Of a stretch of 21,252 nt of DNA, positions 7,607-14,700 are shown in pieces. The stretch comes from JALRLA01 sp046047755 (lineage in GTDB: Bacteria; Bacteroidota; Bacteroidia; NS11-12g; UBA955), in NCBI GenBank assembly GCA_046047755.1, contig JBJOHK010000100.1, forward strand, positions 1-21,252. Direction: 5' to 3'. A model generated the notes under the pieces. That model had not been told where the DNA came from and did not search any database. It saw nothing but the letters and a program-made list of their open reading frames with translations. A program made the translations under genes and the position numbers. Within the stretch, counting starts at the first letter, position 1, and every line of letters starts with the position of its first letter.

Positions 7607-8149
7607 ATGAAAAACAATCCTTTTCCGATCATTTTCACTTCCTTATTCGTAGCGGCCTCGCTGACAGCTTGCGAACGGAACGAAGAGGGAGAATTGATTA
7701 CCACCGTTGGCATTTCCCTTCAACAAGACAGTCTGCGCGTAGAAGCTAAATTCGAAGACCTGGATGGCCCAGGCGGGCAAGAACCCATACAGCCCGATAC
7801 CTTGTATTTGACATCGGGCACTTGGGAAGCTGCCGTTGAATTTTGGAACAACAGCGTAGATCCATCCATTTCAATTACCGATGAAATCCAAAACGAAGCT
7901 GAAGAGCACCTGGTATGTTGGGAATGGATCCCTGAACTCGTCAGCGATGCTCAAGCGCTGAGTATCCAACGCATCGACTTAGATGCTAACGGCTTAGAAT
8001 TGGGCTTGAATGCCAAAATCTCCGTCTTGGAAAACAGCCATAGTCAAGGTCAATTGCTGTTGAGATTGATGCATCAACCCGATTTGAAAAATGGTTCATG
8101 CGCCTTGGGAGAGACAGACGTAGAAGTCATATTCCCAGTTCGTTGGTAA
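7607..8149 (+). CDS. TonB-receptor-associated lipoprotein
   Basis: A 180-aa protein with a lipoprotein signal peptide: lipobox L-T-A-C with the lipidated Cys at residue 22. The body matches a Bacteroidota family I know as 'type 1 periplasmic binding fold superfamily' lipoproteins, which stand next to TonB receptors. The shared features are an F-E-D-L-D-G-x-G-G segment, a W-E-A-A-V-E-F-W-N strand, an I-T-D-E-I-x-x-E-A-E-E-H block, an L-D-A-N-G-L-E-L-G-L stretch and a final G-E-T-D-V-E-V-I-F. The start at 7607 gives the signal peptide; an upstream in-frame start would overlap the receptor's 3' end. It lies 19 nt after the receptor and is followed by a strong terminator, so it ends the operon. 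A surface or periplasmic substrate-binding partner role is likely but untested. Confidence 0.75.
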   Translation: MKNNPFPIIFTSLFVAASLTACERNEEGELITTVGISLQQDSLRVEAKFEDLDGPGGQEPIQPDTLYLTSGTWEAAVEFWNNSVDPSISITDEIQNEAEEHLVCWEWIPELVSDAQALSIQRIDLDANGLELGLNAKISVLENSHSQGQLLLRLMHQPDLKNGSCALGETDVEVIFPVRW

Positions 8150-8162
8150 TGGAAATAGACTT

Positions 8163-8192
8163 GCCCGGCGCATGCAATGCGCCGGGCTTTTT
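8163..8192 (+). terminator. Intrinsic terminator of the receptor/lipoprotein operon
   Basis: The 10-bp perfect GC-rich stem GCCCGGCGCA / TGCGCCGGGC (8163-8172 and 8178-8187) closes a 5-nt loop (TGCAA) and is followed by TTTTT. This is a textbook Rho-independent terminator for the plus strand. The T-run is on the plus side only, so it works in one direction. Confidence 0.92.
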
Positions 8193-8195
8193 GCA

Positions 8196-8203
8196 TACTT
8201 TTG
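8196..8203 (+). promoter_or_regulatory. -7 element (TACTTTTG) of gcvT
   Basis: TACTTTTG fits TAnnTTTG and begins only 3 bp after the terminator's T-run. Its end lies 8 nt before the gcvT ATG, so the message would be leaderless or have a leader of only 1-4 nt. Any -33 box would have to lie within the terminator stem; no TTG is seen there. Confidence 0.55.
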
Positions 8204-8211
8204 CAAGCAAT

Positions 8212-9303
8212 ATGACTGAACAGGCTTTGAAAAATACCGCGTTGACTTCCATACATGAAGGATTGGGCGCAAAAATGGTTCCCTTTGCAGGTTACAACAT
8301 GCCTGTTTTGTACACCAATTTGATTCAAGAACACCAAGCGGTGAGAAACGCCATGGGTGTTTTTGATGTGAGCCACATGGGTGAGGTCTTCATAACTGGC
8401 CCTAAAGCGTATGACCTGATTCAATTCATCACCAGCAACGACGTTTCTACCTTGTACGATGGCCGTGTTCAGTATTCCTGCATGCCCAACGACAAAGGGG
8501 GTATAGTAGACGACTTATTGGTTTACCGATACGATGCTGAGAAGTACCTATTGGTCATCAACGCCTCTAACATCGATAAGGATTTGGCTTGGATGCACAA
8601 GCAAAATGAAAACTTCGGCGCCGACATTCGAAATGCCAGCGAGGAGTACAGCTTGCTTGCGGTACAAGGCCCTAAGGCGACTGCAGCTTTACAAACCCTT
8701 ACCAGCACCGATTTGGCGGCTATTGAATACTATCATTTCACCGAGGGCCAAATGGCTGGCTTGGATTGCATCATTTCCTGCACCGGCTATACCGGTTCGG
8801 GTGGCTTCGAATTGTATGTAAACAATGCCGATGCTGAAGCCTTGTGGAATGCCGTCATGAAGGCTGGAGAACCGTTTGGAATTCTTCCCTGCGGATTAGG
8901 TGCTCGCGACACCCTACGATTGGAAAAAGGTTTTTGCTTGTATGGCAATGACATCAATGACGAAACCTCCCCCATCGAAGCCGGTTTAGGGTGGATCACC
9001 AAATTCAATCACCCCTTCATGATGAGCGACCACCACTTGGCCATCAAAGAGAACAAGCCATCTCGTAAGTTGGTAGGTTTTGAACTGGTAGACCGAGGAA
9101 TTCCCCGTCAGCACTACCCTATTTGCACTGCAGATGGCGGTGTCATTGGAGAAGTTACTTCAGGAACTCAAAGCCCTTCTTTGAACAAAGCCATTGGCTT
9201 GGGCTATGTTCCCTCAGAATTGAGCAAAGCGGGTTCAGAAATTTACATCGAGGTACGCGGCAAGCTTTTGAAAGCCGTGGTAACCAAGATTCCCTTTTTG
9301 TAA
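8212..9303 (+). CDS. gcvT: Aminomethyltransferase (glycine cleavage T protein)
   Basis: GcvT takes the aminomethyl group from the H protein of the glycine cleavage system and transfers it to tetrahydrofolate, giving 5,10-methylene-THF and ammonia. At 363 aa it matches E. coli GcvT (364 aa). Visible hallmarks are G-Y-N-M-P-V-L-Y near residue 27, the F-D-V-S-H-M-G-E motif at 51-58, and N-D-K-G-G-I-V-D-D-L-L-V-Y-R around residues 93-106. The last contains the Asp at the position of the family's catalytic Asp101. The ATG at 8212 was chosen over a longer reading frame because the -7 element and the terminator lie upstream of it. It is convergent with the ABC permease, with only 3 nt between the two stops. 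gcvH and gcvP are not in the window. Confidence 0.95.
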   Translation: MTEQALKNTALTSIHEGLGAKMVPFAGYNMPVLYTNLIQEHQAVRNAMGVFDVSHMGEVFITGPKAYDLIQFITSNDVSTLYDGRVQYSCMPNDKGGIVDDLLVYRYDAEKYLLVINASNIDKDLAWMHKQNENFGADIRNASEEYSLLAVQGPKATAALQTLTSTDLAAIEYYHFTEGQMAGLDCIISCTGYTGSGGFELYVNNADAEALWNAVMKAGEPFGILPCGLGARDTLRLEKGFCLYGNDINDETSPIEAGLGWITKFNHPFMMSDHHLAIKENKPSRKLVGFELVDRGIPRQHYPICTADGGVIGEVTSGTQSPSLNKAIGLGYVPSELSKAGSEIYIEVRGKLLKAVVTKIPFL

Positions 9304-9306
9304 ACG

Positions 9307-10572
9307 TTATCCATCGTGGCGCAAAGCCTCGATGGGATCCAGTTTCGCTGCGCGTTGAGCGGGGAGCAAACCCGCCCCAAGACCGACAACTACACAAACA
9401 AGAACAGACAAAAGCATCCAGGCCCAGGGAACGATAAAGGAAGTACCCAGGGCCATTCCTACGCCATTGCCTATGGCTGTTCCCAGTATGATTCCGCCCA
9501 ATCCGCCCAACTGACAAATCACTAAGGCCTCCACGAGAAATTGGTTTCGGATTTGTTTGGGCGTCGCTCCTAAGCTCTTGCGAAGTCCTATTTCTCTGGT
9601 GCGCTCTGTGACGCTAACCAGCATGATGTTCATCAAGGATATGGCCGCCCCTAATAAGGTAATGATGGCAATAACGGTTCCTAGCAAGCGAACCATTTTT
9701 AGATTCTCCAGGGCTTCTTTGGCCATGGCATCACTTTGCACGAGGAAAAAATCAGCTTCCTGACCCGGAGACAAACGACGAATGCGGCGCATAACCAAAT
9801 AGGCTTCACCCATGGCCTGATCCAAATCCATCAAGTCTGAGACACCCACGGTAATCGTGCAGTTTTCTTGAATTCGAGTAAAATCGCGTGTGGCTCGGCT
9901 AATGGGAAGCAAGACCTGACGATCTCCTCCTGACATACCCATACTAGAGCCCTTTGACTTTAATATTCCCGCCACTTTGTACGATTTACCGTCTACTTTA
10001 ACCTCTTCCCCTAACAGTTCACTCGGCTTGGATCCCATCAATTGTTTAGCGACCTCGCTTCCTAACCATACCACGGGCAAGGCCAATTCAACATCGGCCG
10101 CAGATAGGCTGCGGCCAGCTTCAATTTCATAGGAAGAGGATTGCAAATAATCATCATCTACACCCAGAACCCGAATATTGGGATTGGTTTCTTTCGAGCG
10201 CTCTTTCTGAGAGCCTTGGCCTTTGGATAAACTCGACACCCGGCTATTGAAACCCACATTCACAGACAAACTGACCGTATACCCATCGGGCATATTTCTC
10301 TCAAATTCAGTAGCCTGAGCCATTCGAATCTCTTTCCAATCGCTAACCTGGCCATTGCGTCGAAGCGACCCTGTATTTCGAATGGTAAAAGACTGAGACC
10401 CCATCTTGGAAAAGGTCTGAGAAATGGCTTGACCCATGGCATCAATGCTGGTCAAAATACCCACCAGAGCAGAAATACCTATAGCAATGATCAAAGCGGT
10501 GATTACCGCGCGCAATGCGTGTGCCCTAAGCGAACCCAATCCTTGGCGAACATTTTCAAGGGCTACTGACAT
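9307..10572 (-). CDS. MacB/FtsX-like ABC transporter permease
   Basis: The 421-aa protein has the MacB layout. There is one N-terminal transmembrane helix (about 19-40), a large periplasmic MacB_PCD-type domain (about 45-275), and an FtsX domain with three further helices. The FtsX domain contains the T-E-R-T-R-E-I-G-L-R-K-S-L-G-A coupling segment, diagnostic of this superfamily. No ATPase is encoded next to it, so it must pair with one elsewhere. Such permeases export macrolides, peptides or lipoproteins, or act as mechanotransmitters; the role here is open. It starts 6 nt after the iscA-like gene's stop, so both form one transcription unit. Its stop is 3 nt from the convergent gcvT stop. 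Confidence 0.88.
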   Translation of the reverse strand: MSVALENVRQGLGSLRAHALRAVITALIIAIGISALVGILTSIDAMGQAISQTFSKMGSQSFTIRNTGSLRRNGQVSDWKEIRMAQATEFERNMPDGYTVSLSVNVGFNSRVSSLSKGQGSQKERSKETNPNIRVLGVDDDYLQSSSYEIEAGRSLSAADVELALPVVWLGSEVAKQLMGSKPSELLGEEVKVDGKSYKVAGILKSKGSSMGMSGGDRQVLLPISRATRDFTRIQENCTITVGVSDLMDLDQAMGEAYLVMRRIRRLSPGQEADFFLVQSDAMAKEALENLKMVRLLGTVIAIITLLGAAISLMNIMLVSVTERTREIGLRKSLGATPKQIRNQFLVEALVICQLGGLGGIILGTAIGNGVGMALGTSFIVPWAWMLLSVLVCVVVGLGAGLLPAQRAAKLDPIEALRHDG

Positions 10573-10578
10573 GGAAGA

Positions 10579-10923
10579 TTAGGCAGAAAAAGACTGTCCG
10601 CAACCGCAGGTTTCGGAGGCATTGGGATTGTTGAACGAAAACCCTCGATTATTCAATCCGTTTTCCCAATCGACTTCCATGCCCAATACATACATGATAT
10701 GAGCCTTGTTAAGCACGACAGGAATCCCCTCTACTTCATAATGGTTATCCTTATCGCTTATCTCTTGATCAAAGGCCAAGAGATAAGACATGCCGCTGCA
10801 TCCGCCGCCTTTGACTCCAATGCGCAAATGGGAGCGATCTTTCATCTCCAGGGCATTGTACAAACGGTGCAATTCTTCAAGGGCACCGGGAGTGAACTGA
10901 ACGGGAACCGTAGACGTACTCAT
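10579..10923 (-). CDS. HesB/IscA-family iron-sulfur cluster assembly protein
   Basis: The 114-aa protein is an A-type Fe-S carrier. It has the three invariant cysteines: Cys42 in G-G-G-C-S-G, and Cys106 and Cys108 in the C-terminal C-G-C-G. These bind a [2Fe-2S] or [4Fe-4S] cluster for transfer to apoproteins in the cytoplasm. Length is normal. It is first in a minus-strand unit with the ABC permease rather than in a suf or isc cluster, so it is probably the dispersed housekeeping A-type copy (ErpA/SufA-like). The ATG lies 4 nt downstream of a TAAATTTG -7 element, so a leaderless message is expected. IscA, SufA and ErpA cannot be told apart from this sequence. Confidence 0.92.
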   Translation of the reverse strand: MSTSTVPVQFTPGALEELHRLYNALEMKDRSHLRIGVKGGGCSGMSYLLAFDQEISDKDNHYEVEGIPVVLNKAHIMYVLGMEVDWENGLNNRGFSFNNPNASETCGCGQSFSA

Positions 10924-10927
10924 TCGG

Positions 10928-10935
10928 CAAATTTA
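10928..10935 (-). promoter_or_regulatory. -7 element (TAAATTTG) of the iscA-like gene
   Basis: On the minus strand TAAATTTG ends 4 nt before the ATG at 10923. A perfect -33 TTTG at 19 bp is absent. The element sits in a compact divergent promoter region shared with the gene at 10996. Confidence 0.6.
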
Positions 10936-10982
10936 CCCCAAATTGTCGGACATGGGCATGGCCCCCTGTCGGGCAAAGCCTG

Positions 10983-10990
10983 TATCTTTG
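10983..10990 (+). promoter_or_regulatory. -7 element (TATCTTTG) of the gene at 10996
   Basis: TATCTTTG fits TAnnTTTG and ends 5 nt before the ATG at 10996. It faces away from the iscA-like promoter 48 bp to the left, forming a divergent pair. It also supports the start at 10996 rather than the longer reading frame that begins within the iscA-like gene. Confidence 0.6.
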
Positions 10991-10995
10991 TCGAA

Positions 10996-11508
10996 ATGGA
11001 ATCCTGGATAAGCTTATTGCTCTTCACCGTAGGCATTTTGGGGGTCAGCCTGTTATTGATACAGAGCTTCACCAAAACTAGCCTCGCTATGCTTCGCGGA
11101 GAAATTCTCAAACAAAACAACGACAAGTTGAGCTCGCTCAAACTTCAAGCCTTTGAACGACTGACCTTGTACCTGGAACGCAACAGCATTCCCAGTCTGA
11201 TTCAGAGCTTTGGTCAAAACCAGGGAACGGCAGCGGCTTTTCGCGCAGCAGCCGTAGCCAACATCAACGAAGAATTCAATTACAACCTTTCTCAGCAAAT
11301 CTATGTCAGCAAACAATCTTGGGGAGCGGTCAAAGTGGTTCGTGAGCAAACCTTGCAACTGTTGCACATGGAATTTGCCAAGTTACCTGCCGAAGCCACA
11401 GCCCTTGATTTGAGCCAGGCTCTAATCAAAGCTGTTTCGGAAACGGAATTGCCTCACCTCAAGGCCATAGATGTAATCAAAGGTGAAATTCAATTGTTGT
11501 TCGAATGA
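10996..11508 (+). CDS. Membrane-anchored conserved Bacteroidota protein next to mutase
   Basis: The 170-aa protein has an N-terminal transmembrane helix (about residues 4-24), then a mostly helical cytoplasmic-type domain. The blocks L-K-L-Q-A-F-E-R-L-T-L-Y-L-E-R, E-F-N-Y-N-L-S-Q-Q-I-Y-V-S and W-G-A-V-K are features I associate with an uncharacterised Bacteroidota family often found beside the mutase (possibly annotated DUF7935; not checked). Function is unknown. Its stop overlaps the mutase start as ATGA, so the two are translationally coupled. This suggests a link, for instance membrane localisation or a chaperone role for the mutase, but this is inference. There is no cobalamin-binding DxHxxG motif, so it is not the missing small subunit. 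Confidence 0.75.
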   Translation: MESWISLLLFTVGILGVSLLLIQSFTKTSLAMLRGEILKQNNDKLSSLKLQAFERLTLYLERNSIPSLIQSFGQNQGTAAAFRAAAVANINEEFNYNLSQQIYVSKQSWGAVKVVREQTLQLLHMEFAKLPAEATALDLSQALIKAVSETELPHLKAIDVIKGEIQLLFE

Positions 11509-13052
11509 GCCAAGAGAAGAAAACCAGTAGCGGGATTCCCATTGACCGCATTTACAAAGCCGCTGGCTCTCATGAGGATGCCGGCAAATTCCCATTTACC
11601 CGTGGGGTTAGAAGCGACATGTACCGCGGTCGACCTTGGACCATGCGCCAATACGCTGGATTTTCTACCGCTGAAGAGAGCAACAAACGCTATCACTTCC
11701 TGCTAAACCAAGGTACTACAGGGCTTTCGGTTGCTTTTGATTTGCCCACCCAGATAGGGTACGATAGCGATCATGCTATGAGCGAAGGTGAAGTAGGAAA
11801 AGTAGGGGTGGCCATTGACTCTTTAGAAGATATGGAACGATTGTTTGACGGCATTACACTGGAGAGCATCTCTACCAGCATGACCATCAATGCATCGGCC
11901 TCTTCCTTATTGGCCATGTATGTAGCGCTAGCCAAAAAACAAGGCGCCGACCTTAACCAATTATCTGGCACCATCCAGAATGATCTATTAAAGGAATACG
12001 CAGCACGGGGAACCTACATCTATCCGGTTCGCCCGAGCATGCGCATCATTACCGACATATTCGAATGGTGCAGCCAGGAGCTCCCCAAGTGGAATACGAT
12101 ATCCATTAGCGGCTACCACATTCGGGAAGCGGGTGCCACGGCAGCTCAAGAACTGGCCTTTACCTTGGCCAACGGCAAAGCCTATGTGCAAGCCGCCTTG
12201 GAAAAAGGACTGGATATCGACGTCTTTGGCAAACGGCTGTCTTTCTTCTTCAATGCGCATAACCAAGTTTTTGAAGAGGTCGCCAAATTCAGAGCCGCTA
12301 GGCGAATGTGGGCCCATATGATGAAAGACTTGGGAGCCACAGACGACAAAGCCATGATGCTGCGTTTCCACACCCAAACCGGTGGCTCGACGTTGACCGC
12401 TCAGCAACCCGAGAACAACATCGCTCGAGTTACCCTGCAGGCCCTAGCCGCCGTTTTGGGAGGTACTCAAAGTTTGCACACAAACGGATACGACGAAGCC
12501 CTGAACTTGCCCACTGAAAAAGCGGCCCAAATCGCCTTGAGAACACAACAAATCATCGCCTTTGAAAGTGGAGTTTCAGACACAGTTGACCCACTAGCTG
12601 GAAGTCATTATATAGAACACCTGACTGACAGCATCGAGTCTGCCGCGTGGGACATCATCAAGAAAATGGATGAAATGGGTGGAGCTGTCGCCTGTGTAGA
12701 ATCTGGATGGATGCAGGAGCAAATTGCCCGAAGCAGTTACGAGTACCAAAAAGCCGTTGAAGCCAATGAGCAAATTGTCGTTGGAGTGAATCGATTCCAA
12801 AGCATTCAAAAGGAAGCCCCAGCTTCTTTCAAAATCGATGACGCCATTCGCCTAACACAAAGCCAGCGATTGGCCGAATTGAAATCCAAAAGAAACTCCC
12901 AAGAGGTCCGGGAATCACTCACTCAACTCGAAACCGCGGCCAGAGGAACAGACAACGTGATGCCTCACATTGTAAATGCCGTAGAACGCTATGCTACCCT
13001 TGGCGAAATTTCTGACTGCCTGCGAAAGGTGTTTGGCGAATACCAAGGCTAA
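11505..13052 (+). CDS. Methylmalonyl-CoA mutase, large-subunit-type catalytic protein
   Basis: The 515-aa protein is the substrate-binding TIM-barrel half of an acyl-CoA mutase, which interconverts methylmalonyl-CoA and succinyl-CoA by radical rearrangement with adenosylcobalamin. It aligns from the R-P-W-T-M-R-Q-Y-A-G-F motif to the L-G-E-I-S-D-C-L-R-K-V-F-G-E-Y end of the barrel. The residues equivalent to P. shermanii Tyr89, Arg207 and His244 are Tyr50, Arg168 and His205, at the same spacing. Isobutyryl-CoA mutases have Phe and Gln at the first two, so methylmalonyl-CoA is the favoured substrate. The C-terminal B12-binding domain (DxHxxG) is missing. A separate small subunit must supply it, as in the McmA1/McmA2 arrangement, and that subunit is not in the window. 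The start overlaps the upstream stop as ATGA. dnaA follows after 197 bp. Confidence 0.92.
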   Translation: MSQEKKTSSGIPIDRIYKAAGSHEDAGKFPFTRGVRSDMYRGRPWTMRQYAGFSTAEESNKRYHFLLNQGTTGLSVAFDLPTQIGYDSDHAMSEGEVGKVGVAIDSLEDMERLFDGITLESISTSMTINASASSLLAMYVALAKKQGADLNQLSGTIQNDLLKEYAARGTYIYPVRPSMRIITDIFEWCSQELPKWNTISISGYHIREAGATAAQELAFTLANGKAYVQAALEKGLDIDVFGKRLSFFFNAHNQVFEEVAKFRAARRMWAHMMKDLGATDDKAMMLRFHTQTGGSTLTAQQPENNIARVTLQALAAVLGGTQSLHTNGYDEALNLPTEKAAQIALRTQQIIAFESGVSDTVDPLAGSHYIEHLTDSIESAAWDIIKKMDEMGGAVACVESGWMQEQIARSSYEYQKAVEANEQIVVGVNRFQSIQKEAPASFKIDDAIRLTQSQRLAELKSKRNSQEVRESLTQLETAARGTDNVMPHIVNAVERYATLGEISDCLRKVFGEYQG

Positions 13053-13249
13053 AATCCAAGGACCCATCACCCCTTTTTTTTACTGCGATTTTTTTTAAAA
13101 AACAAGTGAAAAAAATTAGCACAATGTGAATTTTGTGTCTTTCTTAGCGTCTTGTTAGGAACTTTTCTAGAACCACTACTCATCAATGAGTTAAAGTTTA
13201 TAGAAATCCACATTGTTACGCAAAAAACTGATTTATACGAAAGACCTCT
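13053..13249 (+). other. AT-rich intergenic region upstream of dnaA
   Basis: This 197-bp gap holds homopolymer runs of T and A (about 13073-13115), then an inverted repeat ACTCAT-CA-ATGAGT (13178-13191). A long AT-rich segment before dnaA is compatible with a dnaA promoter region or a DNA-unwinding element of oriC. However, I found no sequence within one mismatch of the DnaA box TTATNCACA. The closest, at about 13205-13215, has two mismatches. No clean TAnnTTTG promoter is visible; GAATTTTG near 13130 has one mismatch. Confidence 0.5.
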
Positions 13250-14689
13250 ATGGAAAAAAAGTCGCACGAAGTTGTCTGGCAGGATTGCCTCCGAGTTTTC
13301 AAAGACAACGTCAACCCTCAAACTTTCAAGACTTGGTTTGAACCCATCAAACCGGTGCGACTTTCCAACAAGGTCTTGACCATACAGGTACCCAGCCAAT
13401 TCTTCTATGAATGGTTGGAGGAACACTTCGTTCAGTTGCTGCATAAGACCTTAAAAAAGGTCATTGGCCCCACCGCAAAGTTGGAATACAACATTGTCAT
13501 TGAAAATGGCAATAGCGCTGGGCACCAACCCTACACCATTAACCTTCCCACTGGCTCTTCTTCTAAGCCGGTGCAGAACGAGTTGGGAATGCCCATCAAT
13601 TTGGACTCCCCCATTAAAAACCCGTTCATCATTCCCGGCTTGAAGCGAATGAACATCGATAGCCAGCTGAATCCTCGGTACACCTTTGACAATTTCGTAG
13701 AGGGCGATTGCAACAAGTTGGCGCGTAATGCGGGTTTGGCCATTGCTCAGAAACCAGGAGGTACAGCCTTTAACCCCTTGATGGTTTTCGGCGGATGCGG
13801 CTTAGGCAAAACCCACTTGGCTCATGCTATAGGAAATTTGATCAAGCAAACGCACAAGCAAAAAGTTGTGGTCTTCGTTTCGGCTGAGAAATTCATCAAT
13901 CAGTTCATTGACTCTGCCAAGCAAGGAAACAACAACCAGTTTGTCAACTTCTACCAATACCTCGATGTATTGATTGTGGATGACGTTCAGTTTTTCTCCA
14001 AAAAGGAACGCACCCAGGAAGTATTCTTCCAAATCTTCAACCACTTGCATCAGAATGGTAAGCAGATCATTTTGACCTGTGACCGCGCACCTAAAGACTT
14101 GAAAAATATGGACGAGCGATTGCTCAGCCGTTTCAAGTGGGGACTGAGCGCTGATTTGGGCACTCCTGATTTCGATACCCGCGTGGCCATCTTGGAAAAC
14201 AAAATGTACCAGGACGGCATCACCCTACACAAAGATGTAGTTGAGTATTTGGCCCACAATATTGACACCAATGTTCGTGAACTCGAAGGTGCTTTGATCT
14301 CTCTTCTTGCGCAAGGTTCACTAACCCGTAAGCAGCTCGACTTGAATTTGGCTAAGCAAATTGTCAAGAACTTCGTCAAGAACTCTACTCGCGAAATCTC
14401 CATTGATTACATCCAAAAATTGGTGTGCGACTTCTACAACATTCCCGTTGAAGCGGTTAAGTCTAAGACGCGCAAACGAGAAATCGTACAAGCCCGTCAA
14501 ATTGCGATGTATTTCACCAAAGACCTCACCAAGGCTTCTTTGAAAAACATCGGTATATTCTTCGGCGGCCGCGATCACTCAACCGTGATTCACGCTTGCC
14601 AAACTGTAAATGACTTGATGGAAACCGATAAAAAATTCCGCAATGATGTGGAAGAAATCGAGAAGCGCATCAAGATCAATACCTTTTAA
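13250..14689 (+). CDS. dnaA: Chromosomal replication initiator protein DnaA
   Basis: DnaA binds oriC, forms an ATP-dependent filament and opens the DNA for helicase loading. At 479 aa all four domains are present. Domain I (about 5-80) has the W-x-x-C-L-R-V-F start, and domain II is a short linker (about 85-140). The AAA+ domain III (about 143-345) carries Walker A G-G-C-G-L-G-K-T-H at 181-189, Walker B I-V-D-D at 242-245 and the arginine-finger segment E-R-L-L-S-R-F. Domain IV shows the DNA-binding signature G-G-R-D-H-S-T-V at 439-446. Walker A has Cys at a variable position where Val or Thr is more usual. The kinase gene dgkA begins 11 nt after its stop, so the two are probably co-transcribed. 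Confidence 0.98.
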   Translation: MEKKSHEVVWQDCLRVFKDNVNPQTFKTWFEPIKPVRLSNKVLTIQVPSQFFYEWLEEHFVQLLHKTLKKVIGPTAKLEYNIVIENGNSAGHQPYTINLPTGSSSKPVQNELGMPINLDSPIKNPFIIPGLKRMNIDSQLNPRYTFDNFVEGDCNKLARNAGLAIAQKPGGTAFNPLMVFGGCGLGKTHLAHAIGNLIKQTHKQKVVVFVSAEKFINQFIDSAKQGNNNQFVNFYQYLDVLIVDDVQFFSKKERTQEVFFQIFNHLHQNGKQIILTCDRAPKDLKNMDERLLSRFKWGLSADLGTPDFDTRVAILENKMYQDGITLHKDVVEYLAHNIDTNVRELEGALISLLAQGSLTRKQLDLNLAKQIVKNFVKNSTREISIDYIQKLVCDFYNIPVEAVKSKTRKREIVQARQIAMYFTKDLTKASLKNIGIFFGGRDHSTVIHACQTVNDLMETDKKFRNDVEEIEKRIKINTF

Positions 14690-14700
14690 TTCCCTTTATC

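Noticed and set aside
10699..10995. Upstream extension of the 10996 gene to a 269-aa protein
   Set aside because: The extension reads antisense through the iscA-like gene and its promoter. The ATG at 10996 is directly behind TATCTTTG and begins the expected membrane helix.
13053..13130. Terminator after the mutase gene
   Set aside because: There are T-runs, but no stable GC-rich stem precedes them.
13205..13216. AAATCCACA as a DnaA box
   Set aside because: Two mismatches to TTATNCACA and no neighbouring boxes; not enough to call an origin.
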